Shown here piece after piece: positions 47,732 through 57,877 of a stretch of 64,000 bases of DNA (position 1 is its first letter; the number at the start of each line of letters is the position of its first letter). The notes beneath the pieces were generated by a model. That model was given only the letters and a program-made list of their open reading frames with translations, was not told the origin of the DNA and made no database searches. The position numbers and the translations under genes are program-made. This DNA is from Papilionanthe hookeriana x Papilionanthe teres. Taxonomy: Eukaryota; Streptophyta; Magnoliopsida; Asparagales; Orchidaceae. The stretch lies in assembly GCA_022702705.1 (NCBI GenBank), contig CM040433.1, positions 16,121,682-16,185,681 of the forward strand, read 5' to 3'.

Positions 47732-48159
47732 TTGGATTACAAAAATCATAAGTTTTATCAGTTTTCATCAGGAAGTAAAGAGAATCAGAATCAACCCTCC
47801 ACTTATAGTATTTGTTCCATTCAGAATGTCATGGGGCAACTAATGATTCAACAAGGAGATATTGTGACAATGCAAAATCGAATATGTAATTGGAAGCTTG
47901 AAATATTCATAATGATGACTACATGCAAAGAAGAGTCGAGTTTGATATTACTTATCATGAGGCTATAACTAGATATATGAGGGGTGATCACACTTGGGAA
48001 TTCCCTACCTACCTCAGCTTTACGCCATACGTGTATGATAATTTTGACATGGATGAAGAAGAAGAAGAGGAGGAAGAGGATGATGAGGAGGAGGAGGAAG
48101 ATGAGTGGCTTATTGTTATCTCTGTTGTCTGTAGTTTGATTATTTTTATGTCTTCGTGA
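47732..48159 (+). pseudogene. ORF3 C-terminal fragment next to the truncated LTR
   Basis: The end of an Athila-type ORF3: RRVEFDITYHEAITRYMRGD, FPTYLSFTPYVYDNFDMDEE and a run of about twenty acidic residues. It matches YDAEYSESLVRFLKGEHD and FPTYPRFSPCV of the A2 ORF3. The part before it is in another frame. It follows the LTR directly, without gag or pol, so a large deletion or rearrangement separates them. It is a relic, not an independent acidic protein gene. Confidence 0.65.
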
Positions 48160-48204
48160 GTTAATTGGATTTTTATTATGCAATTTAAGTTGTTATGTGG
48201 AATA

Positions 48205-48471
48205 TGTTATTTGAAAGTTTGAATTAGCATCTACAGCTGGCATTTGAATACTAATATGAAGTTCATCAGTTGTAGGATTTGCACAATCCCATAATGGTTT
48301 ATAAATATTTTGTTCATTAATTTCTATTGGATTTTGATTATTGTTATGTAAGTTAGCCATTTCCTGATATTTTTAAATTTGTTTTCCTTGTTTTCCTTTT
48401 TTAATTCTTTTAACTGTTCTTTCTAATTCATAATCAAAAGGTAATAATCCTTCCGATCCAGAACCACGCAT
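48205..48471 (-). pseudogene. gag: gag N-terminus of a truncated second A2-family copy
   Basis: Starts MRGSGSEGLLPFDYELERTV and continues EMANLHNNNQNPIEINEQNI, nearly identical to the A2 gag start at 63441. One stop follows the basic region. Homology stops near 48205, where it meets the ORF3 fragment in head-to-head orientation. Its leader and PBS (50436-50453) are separated from it by the inserted solo LTR at 48641-50431. Confidence 0.8.
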
Positions 48472-48640
48472 AAAATTAAAATCTTTTTTTGGTAATTTTA
48501 TATTTTAATTATATTTATTTTTTTATATATATTTTTTTTATTTTTATATATTTTTGGTATTTTAAAAGAAATAAAAGTGTATAAATTATATTTAAATTGA
48601 AAAATGTCTTTTCAACTTTCTTACTTATTTTCCTAATCTT

Positions 48641-50431
48641 TGATACACCTAAAATATATAGTATTTTTATGCACATTTTTATACCTATTTTTAATGATAT
48701 TGCACTTTAAGGGAAGATATTTTATGTTTTTCTTGTAGGTATGATGAAAATGGATGGTCATGATGAAAGGAGCAAAATTGGATCAAATTTGGAGCAAAAA
48801 TAATGAAAAATCAAAATTTTGGCACTAGCGGCTAAGCGCCGCTGGGCCGGCGCTTAGCCGCCACAGTTAAAAATCGAAATTCAAATGAATTTGGCGCCAA
48901 TTTCAAAGGGGATGGGATGCAACTCTTGGTGGTAACTACCATAACTTCCTTTGGGCGGCAAGTTTGAATGAAGGGGTGAGTTCCTTGGTAGATACATTGA
49001 ATCTGGACACATTTTGAAGAGACACCAAGGCACCTTTTGGTTTACTATTTAAAGAGAGTCTTAGGAAAGATTAGAGGAAGCTTTAGGAGGCTCTTCCACT
49101 GCGTTTTGAAGGGTACTTTCATTGTTCTTCCACTGCATTTTAAGTGTTTTAATTAAGAGTAGGAGTAGAGAGTAGAAAGGAGAAAAGGGTCGGAGTGAAG
49201 TCTTCTTCTTCACACTTCTTTTCTTTCTTTTAGTTTAGTTTTTATTGAAGTCTGAAGTATGTATTCTGAGTCATCGGAGTTGGGAGACTTGCTCTGAGGA
49301 GTAGTTTAGCAAAGAGTCAAAGTTTCAGAGGAACTTCCTTAGTCTTGTGGAGAGGATTTTCATATAAGTGTTTACTTTTAATCTTTTTATTAATACTTTC
49401 TTTTGTTTGTTATTTTCTTATTTTTTTTAATTTCAAATCAATGTGTTTTTGTATTTTCCCAATGCATTCTGACTAGTTTACTTTATCTTTTTCTTTCTTA
49501 AATGGAGAAGTAATTAATTTATAAAGAATTGTTGTGGAAAGTATAAGTGTTTAAAAGTTGGAAGACGTTGTGAAGATTGATTCTGAAACTTTGTTTACTT
49601 CTTAATTTGGCCTGTTAAGTTGTAGAATTTCTTAAGATTATGTAAGTTCCAATGCGGTATTATCTCATAAAAGTTAGTAAGAATCACACGCAATTATATG
49701 GGAGAGAATTTTAGTCCATATAAATGAATGTAATATTAGAAGATATTTTTATGAAAGGGAGTAAAATTAGAGGATTTTAGAGTGACAGACTAAACCCCCT
49801 AATTTGGTTTGAAATTTTGAGTTTTGTTATGAGAAGTTAGCCCCGAGTGCGTGGGAATCGAGGAACTCTATAGTGAGAGACTCGGTATCTCCCTTGCCTA
49901 ACCATGTTCAAAATAATAAAAATTTCAAATTAACTTATGTTCTTTATAGAACCAAGTAAGGGTAAAGAACACATTTGCTTCTACCTGTCACAACAAATTT
50001 AAATAATTCCACAACAATACTTTAAGAATTATTACTACTTCATAAAAGGAAAGAAAAAGATATTCTAGTTAATAGTATTTTACATCCAGTGTTATTAGTT
50101 ATTATAATTTTAATTTTATTGCTTAACATTTTATTAAGGAAATTTTAAAAGACAAATCAACTTTCAAAACTTTTTAAAATCAAGACATACTTTTTCAAAA
50201 ACAATTATAGAAAGTAAAAAGATAATTTTTTGATTTCTTTAAAAATTTTCATATTTTCCCTGTGGGTTCGATATCTCAGGACTTAATCAGAAAGTCATAT
50301 ATTACTTGATAAACGATATGTATACTTGCGTAGTATCCCAAATTATAAAATCATAAGTTTCATATCTAGATCATCAGCGCATTTACCGGACGATACCAAG
50401 TTTTTGGCGCCGTTGCATTTATCGGGGATCA
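48641..50431 (+). mobile_element. A1-family solo LTR inserted 4 bp from an A2-family PBS
   Basis: Starts TGATACACCTAAAATATATAG, as in the A1 LTR, and ends GGGGATCA. Flanks are ATCTT (48636-48640) and ACCTT (50432-50436), a 5-bp duplication with one change; the uninterrupted site at 63602-63611 reads AATCTTCCCC. It contains a near-palindromic promoter motif at 48828-48861, a possible TATA box TATTTAAA at 49046, and a relic AAGTTTTTGGCGCCGTTGC at 50399-50417, 14 bp before its end. Being solo, it arose by recombination between two LTRs. Confidence 0.85.
48828..48861 (+). promoter_or_regulatory. Perfect 14-bp inverted repeat in the solo LTR
   Basis: GCGGCTAAGCGCCG, a 6-base loop CTGGGC, and CGGCGCTTAGCCGC. 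The stem has no mismatch. It is the local version of the paired GGCGCC palindrome, at 187-221 nt from the LTR start. Confidence 0.75.
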
Positions 50432-50435
50432 ACCT

Positions 50436-50453
50436 TCCCCGGCAACAGTGCCA
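50436..50453 (-). other. Primer-binding site of the truncated A2-family copy
   Basis: On the - strand TGGCACTGTTGCCGGGGA, two changes from the site at 63607-63624. It lies 6 nt from the LTR end at 50460, so this LTR acts as a 5' LTR toward the left. Confidence 0.8.
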
Positions 50454-51747
50454 AAAACTTGATGCGTGACTTAGCCTAAAGGGGCTATATATATACTTTC
50501 AAATGCAAGAATTTGATACCACTGCTAGAAGACTTAATCACTGACAGCGGTGCAAAACACTTGATGCAATTTTACTTATGAAAGAGTTTATGAGTTTATA
50601 TTTAGATTATAATTTGTAAAAGTCACAATTACAAACACAAGTATACGTATCATATCAAGTAATACATAGCTCTAGTGGAGTCCTGGTTATCGATCCCACA
50701 GGGAAGATTTTTAGAATACTAAGTAATATTTTTACATTTTTCAAATTAAAAATAATTTTTCTTATTTTTATTTCTTTTTAAAGTTTAGATTTTAGATTTA
50801 ATGAAATTTATACTAAATGTAAGTAAGCAATACTAAAATAAATATTTAATGCAGGTATAAATAAAGCAACTTTCTTCTTTTCAACTAATCTGAGATTTTT
50901 AGAATAATTATCATTTGTGGAGAAATTAAATTATGGTATTGTGCCAAATAGAAGCATTCCTATTCTTTACCCTTTGGTCCAGGCATAAAGAACATTGACT
51001 AATCTATAGATCGGTTCAGGATGTTTTATTAGTAGAATGGGATAATCTAGGCTCACACTACTAGATGTCCAAGGGTGGCTATGGTCGGCCCTACCAGTGA
51101 CCCTTTCTCTATCTATAAACCAAATTATTATAATTTAGTCTGTCACTCTAAAAACTAATAAATTCTACGTCCAATAAATCATATCTTCCTATTTATTTGC
51201 ACTTCACCTTAAATAACCCGCGTATAGCCTGCGATTACTTAAGGATTCATGTGATATCTACTAGTTAAGAACTCATCTCCGGATAGGTCTCAGAATTCTT
51301 TAACAAGTTTTAACAATTTAAATGGCCAGTTTAAAAATTAAACTAAGATCAGGTATTAATATTATCACAAGTTTTATAAATATTTTAAGTTAAATTCTCC
51401 ACCAAAGTTTAATTATTTTATTATCTTTTTATAGTTGAAAGGAGAAAGAAATCTAACTACTCATAACACATTGAATTCACACAACAAAACATATTTATAA
51501 AACCTTGAACCAAGTTACAAATACTTATCTGAAATGTTCCTTCAAGTGATCCGCTGACTCCTACTGACGACTTCAACAGCAACAACACTAATAATCTCAC
51601 ACTTAACACTCAAAATAAACTTACTAAATAATAATAAAGATGGTGGCTCCCTAAAATAATTGGATGAAATATAGTGCTTGGGGACTAAAGATGCAAGAAG
51701 GGGTGAAAGAGACTATAGGGTGCGATTTTCTCTATAGAATGGGCTCC

Positions 51748-51755
51748 TATTTATA
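51748..51755 (-). promoter_or_regulatory. TATA box of the A2 LTR
   Basis: On the - strand AGCTCTATAAATAGGAGCCC, a textbook plant TATA box about 540 nt from the LTR start and about 85 nt downstream of the second palindrome pair. A TSS would be near 51720. Confidence 0.7.
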
Positions 51756-51841
51756 GAGCTCTGAATTTAACTAAGGGTTGCTTAAGGCACCTCTTCAAAA
51801 TTCCTCCAAATACAATGTATCTTCTAGAAGGTAAATGTCGC

Positions 51842-52117
51842 GTCTAGGCGCCGGAATCTGGCGCATAGGCGTCGGACTCTTTTGACCACGTCTTCGTAAC
51901 TCTTCACTTTGGGTCGCGCTCCTTCGCGACTAAAACCGTTTACCTGTGTCCAGATGCATTGTATATCATGTCTTATATATTAGGAGTAACTTCTAGTCTT
52001 CTAAAAGCTCCAATAACCGCTTAACACCATCAAAATAACTGCCTAAAGTCGTCAAAAATCTTGTCTGCGACTGTATCGAATTGGCGCTTAGGCGCCGGAT
52101 TCTGGCGCCTAGGCGCC
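51842..52117 (-). promoter_or_regulatory. Two palindrome pairs upstream of the A2 TATA box
   Basis: 52083-52117: GGCGCTTAGGCGCC, 7-base spacer, GGCGCCTAGGCGCC. 51842-51874: GTCTAGGCGCCG, spacer, GGCGCATAGGCGTC. Each 14-mer is self-complementary or nearly so, and the two members of a pair can also pair with each other. Confidence 0.7.
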
Positions 52118-52296
52118 AGGACTATAATTTCGACAACTTTGCTCTTTTAGCTCCATTTTTGCTCTTTTTTTCCTTCTTGGACTCTTTTTTTATCACCTAC
52201 ATCCAAAAACATAAAAATACCTTTCATTAAAGTATAATATCCTTAAGATTTGAATCATAAATAAGGCATAAAAATGGGTATTTTTAAAGTGGATCA

Positions 52297-52311
52297 AATT
52301 CCCCCAAACTT
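52297..52311 (-). other. Polypurine tract of A2
   Basis: AAGTTTGGGGGAATT on the - strand, directly before the TGATCC start of the 3' LTR. Confidence 0.85.
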
Positions 52312-53663
52312 AAATGTTACTTGTCCTCAAGTAACCCTTTTAATTACATAAAATATATAACATTTGGAATGAAGTTTAAATATTTAAGATTCCTTGTAAT
52401 TTTTAGTCTTATAAATGCTTTAGCAAATCATTAACCAAATTTCACTAATTAATGTTAATTTTAAGAATTTAAAGAATACTTAATTACCAAATCATAAGAC
52501 TTTAAAATTTTCATTTATTTCAAGAATAATTGTAATTTATTATATTAAGGTCACATAGAATACTTACAAGAAAAAGACTTTCATGAAACATTTTTCTAGT
52601 AAAAATATTTGTTCATAAAAATTAAGTTAAAAATGTAATAGTTTTTTTTTTATAAGATAATTTAAATGAAGCTAATTTTTTATTAGGCATTTCCTCAAGC
52701 TTCTCCTCACTTCTGTTTCTCTTTTTTTTTGTTTTAGTGAGGATTACTATTTTTGGATAGCTTGTTAATAATTTTGAACTTCACTATCCTTAACTTATAT
52801 TTAAAAACTTATACATTTTTTTACTTAATAAATATGACATTATTAATAAGTATTTTTCAAAAATCATTTCAATCTTTTCTTTTTCAGGTAATAATCTTGA
52901 TTCCTTGGTATTTCTAAAATACAATTCTCTTTATTATAAATAGAAAAATTCTTAATCTTATTATTCTTTAAGTTAAATAATTCTATTCTTAAAATCAATC
53001 AAAATTATTGAAATTTTAGTTAAGTTTATTAAATTACTTGTAAATTCCAAAAATTTAAGTTATCTTAAATAGATTTTTCATTCCTTATGTTATGTTAATA
53101 TTTTTAAAGAAAGTATCAGTTCATTAAGGACAAATAATATTTAAATTTGAAAATTGTTTTCCCTTCCCCCAAACTTCAGTTTTAGAATATAATTGAATCA
53201 TAAAATTTTCTAAAGCATGAGAGAAAGAAATAAACAGGAATTTATTTAGGTACAGTGATAATGCAGAAAGGAAAAACCAATTTCTAATCCTACACATGCT
53301 TTAATAAGAATGTAACAAAAATAATTAAGCATATATAGAAAAGTTTGCAGATCAGGAGTTAATTTTTTTTTTTTTTAAAAAATATTTTTAAAACATGCAA
53401 AATTACTAACTATTCATGAATACTAAACAGTAGGCTGAAACAGAAATAAACATTTATCACAGAAAATAAAAATTCATTCATATTTCAATCTTAAACACAT
53501 AACACGGCATATGCTCTAAAACAATCTCAATATCAAAGGTTCACACAAAGTTACTTAAACAAATTAACACTAGCAAACAACAATACAATCACATTAATCA
53601 GTACTAACAAACAAAAAATAAACTAAAAACAGAGTCATAAATCTCAAGAGGTAAATCTGGCTA
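52312..53663 (-). other. A2 3' non-coding region
   Basis: About 1.35 kb, AT-rich, no credible frame. It holds the purine-rich block ending GTGAGGAGAAGCTTGAGG and CCTAATAAAAAATTAG (about 52670-52740) that also occurs in A1. Confidence 0.6.
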
Positions 53664-54821
53664 CTAATCACTGTCTGTAGCCTCGTCAACATCATCTCCA
53701 AAAGAAAATTCCATTTCCTTCGGATTAACACACGGTGAAAATCTAGGATAGGTAGGAAACTGAACATCATGCTCACCCTTCAGGAATCTGACTAAAGACT
53801 CAGAATACTCAGCATCATAATCACTCTTCCTTTGGGTAAAGTCAGAGAGATGATCAATCTTCTTATCAATCGTATCTACTCTACAATGAGTTAGAAATAA
53901 CTCATTTTGCTGCTCCATAAACTGATCATGCATAGACTCCCAAAAACTAGATGGTGGCTCAGTAGTTGAAGTAGAAGGTCTAGAAGTAGAAGCTCTACCA
54001 GAAGTAGGTAATGAACTAGAAGGTGCAGTAGAACTCTTACCTCGAAGTCGATCATAGATACTGACACTTTCTCTTCCGATGGACTTTGTAGACTTGAGCT
54101 TTTCCTCAAAAAGCTCAGCAACTACTCCAACACTTTCACACAGAGAATATATCAAAGATGGAAATTCAAGTCCAACATAAGTGCTAGAATGTGCAGTAGC
54201 CTCTACAGAATCAAAAATGATACTTCCTACATCAATCGGCTTCCTCTCCTGAATGCAATAGTTGAGGATAGCTCTATCCATGGTAACTTCTCAAATCATT
54301 TGATGGAATGAGATGAGCAGAAATAAAGTAGTGCCATGCATTTGAAATACCATTAAGCTTAGAAGATAAAAAATTTACCCTTTTTCCGTTCCAGATCTTC
54401 CAAGCACCAGTACCATCAGTCAGGTAAGTAATAATCATATCTAAATCTCTCTCAGATGGAGATAATCCAGAGTAATAACACTCAATGTTCGGCGACAGGA
54501 CGTAGAAAATGTTGATACATTCGGGAGTGAATCCTACTCCAACTCCTCTAACGAAAATCTCGTACTCTTCAGCATCCACGAAATTGGCATAAGATTCCCT
54601 AACCGAGGGATAACAACAACAGCAGTAAAATAGCAGAATCGTTGCCAGTTGAGTGTAACAATCATTTCCTTAATTCTTCCTCCCGGATTGTAAAAACTTC
54701 GTTCCGAGATAAATTTCCAAGTCGTAGCAAAATCATTGTACCTGAAATGTGCAGTGGCAGTGACAAGCTTGCTACAATCAAAATTTTCTCGTTCCTTTCC
54801 TCGCTTAGATATGGGTGTCAT
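53664..54821 (-). pseudogene. A2 ORF3 (env-like position), two frameshifts
   Basis: Three overlapping frames make one gene of about 385 codons: 54821 to about 54600, about 54600-54280, and 54281-53664. It starts MTPISKRGKERENFDCSKLV; then RYNDFATTWKFISERSFY, EIFVRGVGVGFTPECINIFY, ISNAWHYFISAHLIPSNDLR, LNYCIQERKPIDVGSIIFD, EFPSLIYSLCESVGVVAELF, a Ser/Thr/Pro-rich linker, a helical stretch VDTIDKKIDHLSDFTQRKSD, and the acidic end GDDVDEATDSD. There is no membrane segment or signal peptide. Domain order is the same as in A1 and in the fragment at 47732. Its function is unknown to me; the plant transposon-protein family I recall is a possible match. Confidence 0.7.
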
Positions 54822-55474
54822 CTAAACATGAAATAAAAATGCAAAATAAATTTATAGGATCAAAGAAAATATACTAATTTAAGTTTTAAAACTTGAAAGA
54901 GCTTAAAAATCCATGGATTTAACTCTAAAAATCAAATTTTTCTCAAAATTTTGGTTTTCTTCAATGTGAGTAAAATCCATGGTGAAAATCGAAAATAATT
55001 AGTTTAAAATGTAGATCTGACCTTAGGATGAAGAAATCGAGTGATTTCAAGCTCAAAAACTTGAAAATTCAGCCTCAAATGGGATCTCTAGGGTCTCTTT
55101 TCGTGAAAACCAAAGGATAGGGAAGCTTAGGCTTCAAAAATGGCGTGGGGGTGTTTAAGAAGATGAAGTTTCAGGTTCAGGCTAAACCGGCGCCTAGGCG
55201 CCAAATTCTGGCTCTTAGGCACCAGACTCGCTTTTCCAAAATTTCAATTTAAATTTAAAATTTTTCATAAAATCTTGTCAAATTTGACTCCTAATTACTC
55301 TTATAAGAGTATTAATCCAATCTATATCCTCCAAACATTTCCACAATTAATTTAAAATGATAACTAAAATCCACATTTCAAACGCGAGATTTAACTAAAC
55401 TCTTCAACTTTAATTCATAATTTCCATTCCAAACTTAATAAGTTCAGAAATAAGACTATATCATGGTTCATCAT
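54822..55474 (-). other. A2 region upstream of ORF3 up to the nested solo LTR
   Basis: No frame of interest. It includes the palindrome pair at 55189-55223 and AT-rich sequence. The stretch matching 'caccccca..cattt..gaagcctaagcttccct' is conserved with A1 (about 15320-15375). Confidence 0.5.
55189..55223 (-). promoter_or_regulatory. Palindrome pair upstream of A2 ORF3
   Basis: GGCGCCTAGGCGCC (perfect, 55189-55202), 7-base spacer, GGCTCTTAGGCACC (degenerate, 55210-55223). It lies about 370-400 nt before the ORF3 ATG at 54821. Confidence 0.6.
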
Positions 55475-57295
55475 TAATCTATAAAAAAATATACCTATTT
55501 CTTTATGTCTTAATTATTATCAATTAAGGATATTATGCTTTAATGAAAGGTATTTTTTCTGTGTTTTTGGATGTAGGTGATGTAAAAATGTCCAAAAAGG
55601 AAAAAAGGAGCAAAAAGGAGCAAAAATGGAGCAAAATACAAAAAGTATAAAAAAATATGGCCTGGCGCCTAGGCGCCGTAGTCGGCGCCTAAGCGCCGTA
55701 CTCGATACGTAAACCGTCAAGTTTTGACAACATTCGAACGGTTATTTTGACGGAGTGAGCGGTTATCGGACATTCTAGAAGACCGCGCTTGTTCCCGGAT
55801 AATAGGACATGTGATACATCGCATCTGGACGCTCCAAAAAGGTTTTAATCGCGAAGAGGTGTGAGCCAAAGTAAAGAGGTGCGAAGAACCGGACGCGGTG
55901 TCCGGCGCCAGCGCCGGATTCCGGCGCCTAGGCGCCGACCGACCTTCTAGAAGATTCATCGAATGTGGACATGTTTTGAAGAGGTGCCTCAAGGCAACCC
56001 TCGAAGCCTATAAATCAGGAGTCCATTTCTTCGTAAAAACGTGCCCCCATCAGTAACCACTCCTCTTATCCACTTTAGGACCTCTCATCCTTGAGAGAGA
56101 AATAGATAGAGAAATTTAGGGCCAACTTTTGTTTAGTTTAGTGAGTTTACTTTCAAGTTGTTGCATCCGGAGTTCATTACACCGTGGAGTCGTAGGAATC
56201 GAAGATCCGTAGAAGGATTATTTGAGATAAGTATTTTACATTTGATTCAAAGTTTATTTATTATGATTTGTTGTTTATATTCAATGTGTTCTGAGTAGTT
56301 AGTTACTTTCTTCCTTCAATTATGAAGAGATTAATAAGATAATAAAAGATTCGATGGAGAATTGAAATTCAAAATATTTTCAAAACATTGTGATGACATT
56401 AATACTTGATCTTACTTTACTTTTTAAATTGGCTATTTAAATTGTTAAGACCTGTTGAAGAGTTTTGAGATCTAGAAGGAGAAAAACTCTTAACTTGTAA
56501 GTGTCACATGAATCCTTGGGTCGTCGAAGGCCATGTGCGGGCTATTCAAGGTGAAGTGCAAATAAATAGGAAGATAAGATTTAAAGGGCGTAGAATCGAT
56601 AAGTTTTTAGAGTGACGTACTAAATTCTTATAATTTGATTTATAGATTAGGAAAGGGTCACTAGTAGTGGCCGACCATAGCCACCCTTGGACATCTAGTA
56701 GTGTGAGTCTAGATTAACCCATTCTACTAACAATACATCCGGACTCGATCCGTAAATTAGCCAATGTTCTTTGCGCCCGGATCAAAGGGTAAAGAATTGG
56801 AATGCTTCTATTTGGCACAATACCACAAATCAAATTCTCCAACGAATATTAAATTATCTTAAAAATCTTAGATTAATTGAAGGGAAGGAAGTTGTTTATT
56901 TATATATTTTCGCAAAATCATTATCTTATTATTGTTTCTTTATTCGCAGCTAGTAAATTAATAGTAATTTATAATTTGATTAAAAACACACAAAGATTTT
57001 TGAAATATAATATTTAGAAATTTATTTCTACAATTTTTCCCCGTGGGATCGATACTGGGGTCTTTGTTTCAAAGCCCTATATTACTTGAAACGATACGTA
57101 TACTTGCGTAGTACCCAAAAAGTATATAAAATATTTTCTTTTTAAAATTATATTTGCTATATATTTAAAAAGTTTAATTTGGTACACATCTATATAGCAT
57201 GTTATTCCAGGTCAAGTGTTTCGCGCCATCGCCAGAAATTAAATTTTCTAGCAGTGGTAACAAATTCTTGTATTGGAAGTACAAAAGTCGGGTCA
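55475..57295 (+). mobile_element. A2-family solo LTR inserted in A2, opposite orientation (target duplication ATCAT)
   Basis: ATCAT precedes it (55470-55474) and follows it (57296-57300). It is homologous to the A2 LTR read on the other strand: same start region, AGGAGCAAAAAGGAGCAAAA, palindromes, TATA box, the 'ccgtgggatcgatactgggg' block, and TTCTAGCAGTGGTAACAAAT near the end. It begins TAATCTATAAAAAAATATA rather than TG. 1821 bp. It lies between the small ORF and ORF3 of A2. Confidence 0.85.
55664..56016 (+). promoter_or_regulatory. Palindrome pairs and TATA box of the nested solo LTR
   Basis: First pair at 55664-55697 (GGCGCCTAGGCGCC and GGCGCCTAAGCGCC, 6-base spacer). Second cluster at 55902-55936 (CCGGCGCCAGCGCCGG and GGCGCCTAGGCGCC). 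TATAAATC is at 56009-56016, about 72 nt after the second cluster. This is the cleanest example of the arrangement in the window. Confidence 0.7.
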
Positions 57296-57434
57296 ATCAT
57301 TCTATAAACAACACAAATTCAAAGCAAATTCCAAATCCAACAAGACACATTGAACAATAAAGCAAACACACAAATTAGATAATCAACACACTAGAACTTG
57401 ACTCAACACATAAGAGATATATTCACACCGATCT

Positions 57435-57791
57435 TCAATTACCATCTCTTTCGCAATGAAGTTCGCTAGGACCAAATGGATAGAAAACCAAAGTCCTTGG
57501 AAATTTCAAAGCCTCCTTTTAATCGATCGACTTGTTCTTCTCGTACATTGCTACTTGAGTGTCTTGATAGGCCGCCATAAGATCATATTGAAGTTTTGAT
57601 TGCCATTCCACATGCTTAATTTGATGATACATTTCGTGTAAGCAATTCCCAATGCTTTAAAGTTCTGCTTCAATCTTTTCCATACGACTAAACAATTTCT
57701 CCATACTAACAGCAATAAAACCATTAAAATAAGGTTGAGGATCTTTGGGAGATTTGTCTCTTACCTCATTTCAATGATTTACTCTATCCAT
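57435..57791 (-). pseudogene. Small ORF between integrase and ORF3 (A2 copy)
   Basis: One frame of 119 codons with three in-frame stops and no frameshift. It starts MDRVNH, stop, NEVRDKSPKDPQPYFNGFIA; then a likely coiled coil MEKLFSRMEKIEAEL and LHEMYHQIKHVEWQSKLQYD, LMAAYQDTQVAMYEKNKSID, and ends FYPFGPSELHCERDGN. A1 has a broken gene in the same place. The family is unknown to me. The heptad spacing suggests an oligomerising protein. It has its own TATA box 87 nt upstream of the ATG, followed further upstream by palindromes. Confidence 0.55.
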
Positions 57792-57877
57792 TGCTTCCAA
57801 ACTCCTCTTAACTCCTCCAAAATAGATTACTCTGGTAGAAATTAAGGTTTCTATGTGATTGGGGACGAAGATAGGTC

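Larger units (their letters stand above)
50460..52296 (-). repeat. A2 3' LTR, shared as 5' LTR with a truncated copy to the left
   Basis: 1837 bp. The right end is TGATCCACTTTAAAAATACC (- strand) next to a PPT; the left end is ...ACGCATCA next to a PBS. An LTR flanked by both marks has internal sequence on both sides. It contains two palindrome pairs (52083-52117 and 51842-51874), a TATA box, and a relic PBS at 50541-50567. Confidence 0.85.

Noticed and set aside
47923..48159. Independent gene for an acidic (poly-Glu/Asp) protein
   Set aside because: It is the C-terminal tail of an Athila-type ORF3, recognised by the FPTY-x-x-F-x-P motif before the acidic run.
50436..50453. tRNA gene fragment
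   Set aside because: Only 18 bases match the end of a tRNA, next to an LTR: it is a primer-binding site. No cloverleaf is present.
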